This document shows, piece after piece, positions 36,870 through 44,914 of a DNA stretch of 64,000 bases. A model generated the notes under the pieces. It did not search any database. It worked only from the letters and a program-made list of their open reading frames with translations, and had not been told where the DNA came from. The DNA comes from Methanospirillum purgamenti (GTDB taxonomy: Archaea; Halobacteriota; Methanomicrobia; Methanomicrobiales; Methanospirillaceae). The DNA lies in the NCBI RefSeq assembly GCF_018502485.1, contig NZ_CP075546.1; one strand, 5' to 3'. The first letter of the stretch is position 1. Each line of letters starts with the position of its first letter. The position numbers and the translations under genes are program-made.

Positions 36870-36988
36870 ATCACACCGCCATCCCCCGGGTGGCAGGAGA
36901 ATATCCGGATTAGTTACCGGATACACAACTCCGAACAAAGCGTTCATTATCGCTTTCCTCCTCCTGGACCGGGATTTTCCCGGTTTTC
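36870..36988 (+). ncRNA. Candidate structured small RNA (four hairpins and a closing helix)
   Basis: Between the OB-fold gene and malic enzyme, 119 bases fold almost completely by eye. Hairpin 1 pairs GCCATCC (36878-36884) with GGGTGGC (36888-36894). Hairpin 2 pairs TATCCGG (36902-36908) with CCGGATA (36917-36923). Hairpin 3 pairs AAAGCG (36937-36942) with CGCTTT (36951-36956). Hairpin 4 pairs ACCGGGA (36968-36974) with TCCCGGT (36978-36984) and runs into TTTT, like a terminator. AGGAG (36895-36899) can pair with CTCCT (36961-36965), enclosing hairpins 2 and 3 in a three-way junction. A consensus promoter sits at the right distance upstream, and no open frame fits. It could be a free small RNA or, less likely, a leader of the malic enzyme gene, which has its own TATA box. 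I do not recognise a known family. Confidence 0.6.
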
Positions 36989-37065
36989 ATTCTACATAAC
37001 TTCAATTCAGCTTGGGTTTGGTGTTTTCTAAATTAAAATGACACCTGTCGGCATCCAAACATTGA

Positions 37066-37072
37066 TATAAAA
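37066..37072 (+). promoter_or_regulatory. TATA box of the malic enzyme gene
   Basis: TATAAAA is 20-26 bases before the ATG at 37092 and lies between ACCTGT (37043-37048) and ACAGGT (37072-37077), a 6-bp inverted repeat that could be an operator overlapping the promoter. Confidence 0.5.
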
Positions 37073-37091
37073 CAGGTGAGACTCTCATTCT

Positions 37092-38300
37092 ATGGATATT
37101 GATAGAGAGGAGATCGCACATAAATCACTTGCACTCCACCTGGAAAACCGGGGAAAATTATCTGTTCAGTCAAAAGTTCCGGTAAAGACCAGGGAAGATC
37201 TCTCGCTGGCATATACGCCCGGAGTTGCTCATGTCTGCAAATATATCGCTGAAGATGAAAAAAGGGCTTTTTCATGCACCTTAAAACACAATACCATCGC
37301 AATTATTACTGACGGAACTGCAGTTCTGGGTCTTGGTAATATCGGTCCTGCTGCAGCAATTCCAGTCATGGAAGGAAAAGCCATCCTCTTTAAAGAGTTT
37401 GCAGGGATAGATGCTTTTCCAATCTGTATTACTGGAGATCATGACGATCTCATCAGCCATATCAGAAGTATAGCTCCAGTTTTTGGAGGAATTAATCTTG
37501 AAGATATCGCGGCTCCTCGTTGTTTTGAAATTGAAGAAGAACTGCAGGATCTTGGTATTCCAGTGATGCATGATGATCAGCATGGTGCTGCAATTGCTGT
37601 TCTAGCAGCCCTCATCAATGCCTGTCGGGTGACTGGAAAACGGTTCAAAGATCTTACGGTTGTCGTTTCAGGAGCTGGAGCTGCAGGATATGCTATTTGT
37701 AGGCTGCTCAAATGTATCGGGTATGAAGGAGAAGAATGCCATGCAGTAAAGGAACTAATCGTCTGCGACAGAACGGGAATAATTTACCGGGGAAGACCCG
37801 GGCTCTATCATAATATCTACAAATATCTTCTTGGTGATGAGACAAACAAGATGCTTCGGAAAGGAACTCTTGCAGATGCATTAGAGAATGCCGATGTTTT
37901 TGTCGGTGTATCAAGTGGCAACCTGGTAACAGTAGACATGGTCAGGACGATGAATAAAGATCCGATAGTACTTGCCCTTGCAAACCCGACTCCGGAGATC
38001 ATGCCAGATGTAGCCAAATCAGGGGGTGCTGCAATTGTCGGCACCGGACGATCAGACTTCCCAAACCAGGTGAATAATGTGCTTGTGTTTCCTGGAGTAT
38101 TTCGGGGAGCTCTTGATGCAGGTGCAACGAAGATCAACGAGGAGATGAAGATCGCTGCAGCACATGCCATTGCAGAGTATGTAAAGGATCCGACTCCGGA
38201 CCAGATTCTTCCAGACCCATTAGATCGGGGGGTTGCACGGGCTGTTGCTGCAGCTGTTACAGAGATGGCGAGGAGATGTAAGTGTGTGAGAAAGGAGTGA
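37092..38300 (+). CDS. NAD(P)-dependent malic enzyme
   Basis: The product has 402 residues, the short prokaryotic form. The N-terminal domain has SLAYTPGVAHVCKYIAEDE and ITDGTAVLGLGNIGPAAAIP, then GGINLEDIAAPRCFEIEEEL (metal ligands Glu/Asp) and DDQHGAAIAVLAALINAC. The Rossmann domain starts LTVVVSGAGAAGYAICRLL. It decarboxylates malate to pyruvate in the cytoplasm. The last 70 codons and the downstream spacer are duplicated, in degenerate form, at 40193-40942. Confidence 0.95.
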   Translation: MDIDREEIAHKSLALHLENRGKLSVQSKVPVKTREDLSLAYTPGVAHVCKYIAEDEKRAFSCTLKHNTIAIITDGTAVLGLGNIGPAAAIPVMEGKAILFKEFAGIDAFPICITGDHDDLISHIRSIAPVFGGINLEDIAAPRCFEIEEELQDLGIPVMHDDQHGAAIAVLAALINACRVTGKRFKDLTVVVSGAGAAGYAICRLLKCIGYEGEECHAVKELIVCDRTGIIYRGRPGLYHNIYKYLLGDETNKMLRKGTLADALENADVFVGVSSGNLVTVDMVRTMNKDPIVLALANPTPEIMPDVAKSGGAAIVGTGRSDFPNQVNNVLVFPGVFRGALDAGATKINEEMKIAAAHAIAEYVKDPTPDQILPDPLDRGVARAVAAAVTEMARRCKCVRKE

Positions 38301-38848
38301 ATGATCTGTCACAAAACTACCCATTCCATCATCACCAGAATCGTTCATGAGAACGTTTTTGGAGTGACTGGAGAGAAAAAAGCACGATCGGAGAATGACT
38401 GGAGAAAATTTTTCACCTATGGATTTTTCATCCATTTGATGAATAAAGCCCCATAAGCCATCTAATGTCATATTTTTTGTTGACCGGAGAAAACCTGGCG
38501 GAGTAGAGAGAGGAGGAAGCTGATTCATTTATACTCTCTGTACCTGGATTTTTTCTCCAGTCATAATAAAAACTAATTATTATTGTATTAATTTTAGATT
38601 ATTCAATAATTTGAGACCCTTTGACCGGAGAAAAATTTTCTCCAATAGCCCGCGGGTATTCTCCAGTCTCTCCGGAAATTATTATTCATTAACCTCTTCT
38701 CTGCGATACCAAACCACGGGGTTTAGATAACCTATAGGGTTTTATTGAAACCATTATCGATCTCACTGATTAATCAGGTATAAGAGAACAAATGGATTAA
38801 AAACCTCCCCATTATATAAAAATCATCTGGACAAACTGGTGATTTGTT
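38089..38848 (+). repeat. Imperfect direct repeat, copy 1 (malic enzyme 3' end plus intergenic region)
   Basis: This stretch of about 760 bp matches 40193-40942 over its whole length, with substitutions and small indels, by eye roughly three-quarters to four-fifths identical. It covers the last 70 codons of malic enzyme and the intergenic DNA up to the ATPase promoter. The best-conserved blocks are GGATTTTTCATCCATTTGAT and the run from TTTGAGACCC to the GGAGAAAA/TTTTCTCC palindrome. The copies flank the ATPase gene. Confidence 0.85.
38365..38668. repeat. Array of six TGACYGGAGAAAA motifs, copy 1
   Basis: Forward motifs are at 38365 (imperfect), 38396-38408, 38481-38493 and 38622-38634. Inverted motifs (TTTTCTCCAGTCA or shorter) are at 38551-38563 and 38658-38668. 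The motif at 38622 continues into the palindrome GGAGAAAA-A-TTTTCTCC (38627-38643). The inverted and forward motifs at 38551 and 38622 bracket an AT-rich core of about 58 bases. The arrangement is iteron-like and is kept in copy 2. Confidence 0.75.
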
Positions 38849-38874
38849 GAATACATCTAATCCAACAAACATTT

Positions 38875-38915
38875 ATTACTAATAAACAAAAAACAGAATT
38901 TAGTTTATTGGTAAT
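38875..38915. promoter_or_regulatory. 13-bp inverted repeat abutting the ATPase start codon
   Basis: ATTACTAATAAAC (38875-38887) and GTTTATTGGTAAT (38903-38915) match in 12 of 13 positions, with 15 bases between, ending two bases before the ATG at 38918. It could be an operator for the ATPase gene or an mRNA hairpin masking the start. There is no counterpart after copy 2 of the repeat. Confidence 0.55.
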
Positions 38916-38917
38916 AT

Positions 38918-40162
38918 ATGATCGCCTATCATATCCTAAAAGAGATTATTGGAGATCAACATCTGCGGTTTCATAATCAGGAACCTGGCATACCCCGGAG
39001 AATTGATCCTGAACAGTACCGGAGCAGAAACAGAATTGTAGTCATATCCGGAGTTCGAAGATCCGGGAAATCCACCTTCTTAAAACAATTAGCACTTGGA
39101 TTCCCATCTTTTTTATACCTGAATGCTGATGATGACCGGCTAATCGGAGCCACCACTGATGACTTAGGATCTCTGCTCCTTATCTGGGAGGAATTATTTC
39201 CCGGAGTAAGAACGGTATTTTTAGATGAGATCCAAAATATTCCCGGATGGGAACGGGTTGTTCGAAGGATGCATGATGAAGGGTACAAAATTTTTCTGAC
39301 CGGATCAAATGCCCAGATGCTGAGTAAAGAACTTGGAACCCATCTGACCGGGAGATATGTACGAGTTGAATTATACCCTTTTGGATTTGATGAATATTGT
39401 GCCTTTCATCAATTTTCCTGGGAAAAAAAGGGTATCCATACTACCAATGAATCAGCAGCTGCTCTCCGCCTTTTCTCTCAGTTCATTGAAGAGGGGGGAT
39501 TTCCAGAATTTCTCAAGGATCCTGACCCGGAAATATTACGACGAACTTTTGACGACATTCTGTTTCGTGATATTATCGCCAGATATGCTATTCGTGAAGT
39601 CAAGGCATTTCGTTTGCTATGCAGATACTTATTTACAAACATGACAAGAGAAGCCAGCTTTACGTCGCTGGCTTCAACTGTCCAGATGAAAAGTCCAGTT
39701 TCACTTAAGAACTGGATTGGATATCTTGAAGATAGTTATCTTATCGGAAGTCTTTCTCCTTTTGAATACTCAATGAAGAAACAACTTTCACGAAACCAAA
39801 AATACTATGGGATTGATACAGCTCTTCGTAACGCCGTAGCCTTCAGATTTTCAGACGACTATGGCCTTCTCCTTGAAAACATCGTGTGGCTTGAACTATG
39901 CAGAAGAGGTTATGAATTATACTGGCTTAAAGGACAATCCGAATGCGATTTTATCGCCATCGAGCAAGGAAAGTCACGTATGGTAATTCAGGTATGCTGG
40001 CACCTATCGGATGAAAATCGCAAACGGGAGTATGATGGAGTTATTGAGGCATGTACTATGTTCCCTGGTTCGGGAGGATATATATTAACATTACAACAGG
40101 AAGAAAAGCCAGCTCAAAATATCAGGGTAATGCCGGTCTGGAAGTGGATACTTGAAGAGTGA
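38918..40162 (+). CDS. AAA (AAA_14) ATPase with C-terminal DUF4143 domain
   Basis: The product has 414 residues. Walker A is VISGVRRSGKSTFL (near 47-55) and Walker B is VFLDEIQNIPGWE (near 107-112); sensor 1 is IFLTGSNAQML. The DUF4143 domain (about 205-390) ends with a PD-(D/E)xK-like ESNxxEVDF equivalent, here LKGQSECDFIAIEQGKSRMVIQV. Hundreds of such ATPases occur in archaea with no proven role; some sit in mobile or defence regions. It is not an Orc1/Cdc6 protein. It is flanked on both sides by a direct repeat with iteron-like motifs, which suggests it arrived with them. Confidence 0.88.
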   Translation: MIAYHILKEIIGDQHLRFHNQEPGIPRRIDPEQYRSRNRIVVISGVRRSGKSTFLKQLALGFPSFLYLNADDDRLIGATTDDLGSLLLIWEELFPGVRTVFLDEIQNIPGWERVVRRMHDEGYKIFLTGSNAQMLSKELGTHLTGRYVRVELYPFGFDEYCAFHQFSWEKKGIHTTNESAAALRLFSQFIEEGGFPEFLKDPDPEILRRTFDDILFRDIIARYAIREVKAFRLLCRYLFTNMTREASFTSLASTVQMKSPVSLKNWIGYLEDSYLIGSLSPFEYSMKKQLSRNQKYYGIDTALRNAVAFRFSDDYGLLLENIVWLELCRRGYELYWLKGQSECDFIAIEQGKSRMVIQVCWHLSDENRKREYDGVIEACTMFPGSGGYILTLQQEEKPAQNIRVMPVWKWILEE

Positions 40163-40192
40163 ATAAGCTGCAACCAAAAGAAAAAAAGAAAA

Positions 40193-40400
40193 ATTCCAGG
40201 TGTATTCCGGGGAGCTCTTGATGCAGGTGTAACGAATATCAACAAGGAGATGAAGATCGCAGCTGCTCATTGTATTGCTTGGTAATTGAAAATCCAACCC
40301 CAAAAAAATTCTTTCGGATCCCCTGGATCTGGGGGTGGCTCAGGCAGTGGCAACGGCGGTTGCAGAGATGGCGAAAAATGTGGGTGTGTGAGAGGGAAGT
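40193..40400 (+). pseudogene. Malic enzyme 3'-end remnant
   Basis: Translation gives PGVFRGALDAGVTNINKEMK and then IAAAHCIAW before a TAA at 40282-40284, matching the last part of the malic enzyme at 37092 (GALDAGATKINEEMKIAAAH). A scrambled stretch follows, and then DPLDLGVAQAVATAVAEMAK, which matches the enzyme's DPLDRGVARAVAAAVTEMAR. There is no start or upstream portion, so this is a 3' fragment only. Its divergence from the intact gene suggests an origin in a different lineage or long decay. Confidence 0.85.
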
Positions 40401-40467
40401 GAATAGTCAGATACTCAATACTCCCTTTTTATTATCACCAGTATCCCTCATGAGTAGGTCATGTGAT

Positions 40468-40770
40468 TGACTGGAGAAAAAAATGACTGTCGGAGAATGA
40501 CTGGAGAAAATTTTTTCCCGGAGGATTTTTCATCCATTTGATGAATAAAGCTCAATACAATCATTAAAGTGAGTTTTTTTATGGACCGGAGAAAACCAAC
40601 CGAAGTAGAGAGAAGATGAAGATGGATCATTTACACACTCCGCACCCGGATTTTTTCTCCAGTCATAATAAATACTCTTTATTATTGTATTAATTTCATA
40701 TTACTCAATAATTTGAGACCCTTTGACCGGAGAAAAATTTTCTCCGAACGCCCGCTGGAATTCTCCAGTC
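40468..40770. repeat. Array of six TGACYGGAGAAAA motifs, copy 2
   Basis: Forward motifs are at 40468-40480, 40498-40510, 40584-40595 (GACCGGAGAAAA) and 40724-40736. Inverted motifs are at 40653-40665 and 40761-40770. The palindrome GGAGAAAA-A-TTTTCTCC is at 40729-40745. Order, orientation and spacing follow copy 1, while the sequence between motifs has drifted. Confidence 0.75.
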
Positions 40771-41023
40771 TCTCCGGAAATTATTATTAGTTAACCTCTG
40801 TTCAGAAGGATCCAGAATCACCAGGTTTCTGGAACCGTTCTGAATGCTCCTTGATCGAAATGACTGATTATCCAGGTATAAGAGAGAAAATGGGTAAAAA
40901 TCTTCAGAAAATAAAGGCCATCTGAATAAAATGGTGATTTGTCTTAAAATTCTATTCCACCTGTTTTTTATTTAACGAATAGAAGAAAAATTGATTGAAT
41001 ATAGTATTTTGTTTCGATAACAC

Positions 41024-42040
41024 TTACAGGCTACCACTTAACCACTGCAGAGCAAGACTGCTTGTCGCTACAAAGAACCAGAGAATAGCCCCAAGAGCAA
41101 CTGGTTTCCATCCCGCATCTCTGATTGCGGTGAGAGAACTGCTCATCCCAACTGCTGCCATGGCTACTGTTGTCCCAAAATGTGCCAGGAAATGAATCGG
41201 ATCATTCCATGTTTTAGGAATCAGTCCAATGGATTGAACTGCAGCAGCGAGGATGAACAGGATCAAAAAGGGAGGGATAAGCTTGTAGAACACGGTAGTC
41301 CGTTGTTCTTCTCCAGGCAACTGCGAATTCAACGACCAAGTTTTAAATAACGCCAAGGGAATGATGGCAAGTGTCCGGGTTAATTTCACTACGACCGCAT
41401 ATGTGGCAGCGACAGAGCCGTACACCGTTGCTGCGGCAACGACTGAAGATGTGTCATTGATAGCAGTCCCGGCCCACATACCGAATGCTTCCTGAGATAA
41501 ACCAAGAATATGGCCAATCGTGGGAAAAAGAACCGCACCGAGGACATTATAGAGAACAATGACAGTTATTGAAACAGCTATAGCTGGACCTGATGCCCCA
41601 ATTACTGCGCTCATTGTTGCTATTGCAGAAGCACCACATATGGCCGTTCCGTATGTGATAAGAGAGCGAATATGTTCCTCTATTTTCATAGCTCGGCCGA
41701 TAACAAGACCTGCTATTAAACAGATAACCAGTGTCCCTATCATGACAGGAAGACCTGAACCTCCAATCTGTGCAACCTGGGTTAGTGACATTCCTGCACC
41801 TAAAAGCACTATCGAGCCTTGCAATATTTTTTTTGAGGCGAACGACACCCCTTCAGCCCATTCATTTCTAAGACCAAATAATTGACCGACAACCAGTCCA
41901 ATGAGGATAGCAATTACTGGTCCGCCGAGAACAGGAACAACAAGGCCCACACCCCAGGCAATACTGCCAATAATAAGGGGTGGAATCAGACCGATAAGAA
42001 GTTTCAGACATGAGGAAACCGGCCCATATAACTGCATCAC
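41024..42040 (-). CDS. YeiH-type (UPF0324) putative sulfate/anion exporter
   Basis: The product has 338 residues with about ten helices. The conserved blocks GPVIAILIGLVVGQLFG, GIVLLGAGMSL-like (GSIVLLGAGMSLTQVAQIG), YGTAICGASAIATMSAVIGA and AGTAINDTSSVVAAATVYG identify the YeiH/UPF0324 family, annotated as sulfate exporters on limited evidence. The start is one of two adjacent ATGs (42040 or 42037). It is on the opposite strand to the repeat region. Confidence 0.9.
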   Translation of the reverse strand: MMQLYGPVSSCLKLLIGLIPPLIIGSIAWGVGLVVPVLGGPVIAILIGLVVGQLFGLRNEWAEGVSFASKKILQGSIVLLGAGMSLTQVAQIGGSGLPVMIGTLVICLIAGLVIGRAMKIEEHIRSLITYGTAICGASAIATMSAVIGASGPAIAVSITVIVLYNVLGAVLFPTIGHILGLSQEAFGMWAGTAINDTSSVVAAATVYGSVAATYAVVVKLTRTLAIIPLALFKTWSLNSQLPGEEQRTTVFYKLIPPFLILFILAAAVQSIGLIPKTWNDPIHFLAHFGTTVAMAAVGMSSSLTAIRDAGWKPVALGAILWFFVATSSLALQWLSGSL

Positions 42041-42480
42041 ATATGTGTTGAGCTGGATGAGGCTTTTAATAATTCTAAGGCATCTATCCTTTCAATCTGC
42101 CTTTTTTCAGGTTGTTTATCAGGTAATGCGGGAGATGTATCTAATCTCTAATTCCACACTTTATGGAAGATGAATAATTCAGAATGAATAGTTGTCCTTA
42201 AGAAGAGGGACAGGATTTCTCACAGGGCCGCGGATCGGAATGATCCATCCAATGTCTGAATGGAATATTAGGGATGCTTACCTCCATCTGGATGTGAATC
42301 CAGTGTTGTATTGAATTTTCAGGGAGTTCAAAAAACAATGGTGAACTTGTTTTTTTACAGTTCATCTACTACAATAGTATCCTTACCAACCCAGGTAAGT
42401 ATTAAGATCTCAACCCTGGTGAGTTATTGGCCCTGTGTAGTCAGGTGGTAATGATGAAACTGAAAAGGCCGCAGTTGAGC
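42041..42480. other. Intergenic stretch without a recognisable gene
   Basis: About 440 bp between the exporter start and the nitroreductase end. It holds only short frames without family features. A near-direct repeat CAACCCAGGT / CAACCCTGGT lies around 42390-42416. I see no RNA gene or mobile element. Confidence 0.5.
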
Positions 42481-43050
42481 TCATGAGATCCAGTGGATCT
42501 TCTTCTCCAGATCTGGATCGACGACAGAATGGGGGCCCGGCATCTCTTGAGGATACCCAAGTGGGGTGATGGCAACCAGGGTCCGGTCCTCAAAGATCTC
42601 CAGGATCTCCCGGAGAAAAGGTTCATCTTCCAGTGGTCCGGTCATCCAGCAGGTGCCTAGGCCAAGAGCGGTTGCCGCAAGCAGAAGGTTTTCCATCGCT
42701 GCACTGGCACTCTCCAGGTAAGCCCGCTGAAAGTTCGGGAGGTCACTTGTGGTGCAGAGTACCACGATTGCCACCGGAGCACCGCCATAGGTCCTGGCAA
42801 AGGTGACAACTTCGGCTGGGAGTTCTTCTCCCCGTGTTTTTTGGATCCGGTCAAGAACTCGTCCAAAACTTACACCAAGCTCCCTGATTGGATCACCAGT
42901 GACCACAAGAAACTCCCAGGGTTTGTGGTTCATCGCAGACGGGGCCATGTTGGCCGCCTGGAGAATCCTGGCGATATCGGCATTGGGAACCGGGTCGGGG
43001 CGGTATTTCCTGACCGACCGTCTCTGACAGAGTGTATCAAAGAAATCCAT
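42481..43050 (-). CDS. Nitroreductase-family FMN oxidoreductase
   Basis: The product has 189 residues. FMN phosphate-binding RRSVRKYRPDPVPN is at the N-terminus, with APSAMNHKPWEFLVVTG after it and GLGTCWMTGP near 135-145, all standard in the nitroreductase fold. It works as a dimer and reduces nitro compounds, quinones or flavins with NAD(P)H. The start is the ATG at 43050. A 13-bp imperfect hairpin lies upstream (43124-43162). Confidence 0.92.
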   Translation of the reverse strand: MDFFDTLCQRRSVRKYRPDPVPNADIARILQAANMAPSAMNHKPWEFLVVTGDPIRELGVSFGRVLDRIQKTRGEELPAEVVTFARTYGGAPVAIVVLCTTSDLPNFQRAYLESASAAMENLLLAATALGLGTCWMTGPLEDEPFLREILEIFEDRTLVAITPLGYPQEMPGPHSVVDPDLEKKIHWIS

Positions 43051-43123
43051 CAGTACATCTTTTTGTCAGAATCATTATGAAGAGATTAGGTGCCGGGAGG
43101 AAACAAAGGAGCGAAGTGGTAAG

Positions 43124-43162
43124 CTGGAGGTAAGTACCTTCCGGCTCCTTACTTCCCTCCAG
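43124..43162. repeat. Imperfect 13-bp inverted repeat
   Basis: CTGGAGGTAAGTA (43124-43136) and TACTTCCCTCCAG (43150-43162) pair with one mismatch over a 13-base loop. It lies in gene-free DNA 75 bp upstream of the nitroreductase start. Confidence 0.55.
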
Positions 43163-43862
43163 ATGTAGATTTCTCCAGTAGTCCTTCAAAGGGGGCTGTC
43201 TTCATATCAACATCAGGGCAGTCCACTCGTTCTCGTCAATAAGAACGATGAGCTGTTTCAGCCTAAAATTGCCACTGTGACTTCAGACACTCATTGAGAT
43301 CATACGTAGTCGTGATCAAATTTTTTCCAGAATTTCATCGAAAAATAGTATTTGAAAGTGATGATTATTTCATCAAAATATCATGTAACCGCCCAATTAT
43401 GGTTTAAAAATCGGTATACTGACAGAGAGGATAGGATGCTCGTAACAGGGCCTGAATCGGTGCTTGCTGCCACGGTCTGGTTCTAGGACCGGTGGAAAGA
43501 ATCACTTGCGGGCTGATGGTTTTCACCGGGTGTTTATATGCGGCCAATATTTCTCTTGCCGTGCCAACGTCGGGGAGAATCACAGGAGGACCGGTATTGC
43601 TGGTCGATTGTCTGGACGGAGGAGTCTGCCGCCAGAAATGCTCCGGTTTTTGTTTGAGCGGGTTGGTAAGGGTCGGTTTGTTATTCGTTGTTTGCGAAAA
43701 TCTATTAAGAGAAAATCGTTAGGATGATACTGTAATATCACTGCGATAATAATTGTTCAACTTTTTGTGAGTAATTTTTATATGGCAAACAAGATAGCAT
43801 AATCATAGAGAGGGATGGAATCAGGACTATTTAAGGTATTGAGTGAAAATTCAACTTTGAAT
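43163..43862. other. Gene-poor stretch with a G+C-richer core
   Basis: About 700 bp without a convincing gene. A hairpin TCGTTCT/AGAACGA lies near 43228-43250. A TATA-like TTTAAAAAT occurs near 43404. From about 43440 to 43690 the composition is visibly richer in G+C than the surroundings, with a hairpin CCACGGTC (43470-43477) / GACC-G-GTGG (43487-43495). Two overlapping frames here (43464-43727 and 43492-43722) resemble nothing I know. It may be an unrecognised RNA or debris of a transferred gene. Confidence 0.45.
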
Positions 43863-44906
43863 TTATGTCTCTTGGTTTTTTTGTTTCTCTTCCTCAATAA
43901 TTACATGATGAATTTCCATGAACTTTTTACTGATATCTTCTATTATTTTCTCTTGTGCGGATTTAAGGATCTGATTTTTCCCATTTGGTCGTAAATCAAG
44001 AAGTACTTCATTCAGGAAACCTAATGATTCAGCTGTCAGAAAACCAGGATTTGCAAGACCCAAGTTACTCATCCCGGCTGAAATACTCTTATCAGATTCA
44101 ACACCCATCGACCAGTATATACCTTTTGGATCACCATGAACTGGATTTGATGCCATCTTGTAGTATGGTCTGATATAATCAAATCCAACATCATTTTCTA
44201 TATCAGAAAATTTCGCACCTTTTTTCCCCAAAGCAAATAATGACCAACCATATTGATCTTTGTATCCTGATCCATATTGATTAACTAAATCATTCTGTAT
44301 GGTTTCAATTCGGTTTTCTTCTTCAAGAGAAAAAGGAGTATAACCTAATAATTCTGCAAATTCTTGATATTTTTGTAAGGCTTTACTTGATTCAATATAT
44401 TGATATAAGTAGTACCGCTCTGCTGTTTCTCGGCCGTGTTTAAAAATAAAGCGAGCGGTGACTAATACTTCATGAAGACTCCTCCATCGAGCAAGTGCTC
44501 CATCAGAAAAACCACCCGTTAATAAGAGAAGGATTTCCTGAGAAATTGCACATCCTCGGGCATGAAGACGATGAATAACATCAAAGAGGATATCGTTATC
44601 CTTGGCAGCTCTTGGACGGTATATCTCATGCCATTCCAAACCAATTTCAACAGATAATGCAATGAAAAATTCGAGATCATATAAAGGCTCACCCCACCGG
44701 GCGAACAAACGTTCTCTAAAACCCCATGTATCTGCCTGGACACATCCTAATACTGGTTCTTTTATTGATTCTATGGCAGTGACTCCTGCCTGGACCGCTC
44801 TTTCGATTGTTTCTTCATTAGATAGATTATCGGGATCAATACCCTGCTTCTTGAATTGTTCCCACAATATCGGTAGAAATTGAATACTCGGAGGGATTAC
44901 TGCCAT
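43863..44906 (-). CDS. DUF5677 domain protein
   Basis: The product has 347 residues from the ATG at 44906; a TTG at 44918 is in frame. The central RARGCAISQEILLLLTGGFS and ALARWRSLHEVLVTARFIF match DUF5677, an all-helical domain of unknown function often found in or near defence loci. No signal peptide is seen. It begins nine bases after the stop of a restriction-enzyme remnant, implying it was once the downstream gene of that operon. Confidence 0.75.
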   Translation of the reverse strand: MAVIPPSIQFLPILWEQFKKQGIDPDNLSNEETIERAVQAGVTAIESIKEPVLGCVQADTWGFRERLFARWGEPLYDLEFFIALSVEIGLEWHEIYRPRAAKDNDILFDVIHRLHARGCAISQEILLLLTGGFSDGALARWRSLHEVLVTARFIFKHGRETAERYYLYQYIESSKALQKYQEFAELLGYTPFSLEEENRIETIQNDLVNQYGSGYKDQYGWSLFALGKKGAKFSDIENDVGFDYIRPYYKMASNPVHGDPKGIYWSMGVESDKSISAGMSNLGLANPGFLTAESLGFLNEVLLDLRPNGKNQILKSAQEKIIEDISKKFMEIHHVIIEEEKQKNQET

Positions 44907-44914
44907 TTTTATTA

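Larger units (their letters stand above)
40193..40942 (+). repeat. Imperfect direct repeat, copy 2
   Basis: The counterpart of 38089-38848. The part corresponding to malic enzyme is broken, while the intergenic motif array is well kept. It ends in GGTGATTTGT, as copy 1 does, and then diverges. Confidence 0.85.

Noticed and set aside
36870..37091. The hairpin region as a riboswitch for malic enzyme
   Set aside because: Malic enzyme has a TATA box 20-26 bases before its ATG, so its own transcript probably excludes the hairpins; an independent RNA fits better, although a long leader cannot be excluded.
38551..38668. The motif array as a standard archaeal chromosomal origin (ORB)
   Set aside because: TTTTCTCCAGTCA shares only CTCCAG with known ORB sequences, lacks the following TGGAAAC and G-run, and no orc1/cdc6 gene is near; reported as iteron-like only.
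38365..40770. The repeated motifs as a CRISPR array
   Set aside because: Motifs are 13 bases, in both orientations and irregularly spaced, with no cas genes, so this is not CRISPR.
43464..43727. Two overlapping open frames of 76-87 codons
   Set aside because: They lie in different frames of the same G+C-rich stretch, lack ribosome-binding sites and resemble no protein I know; kept only as an unexplained region.
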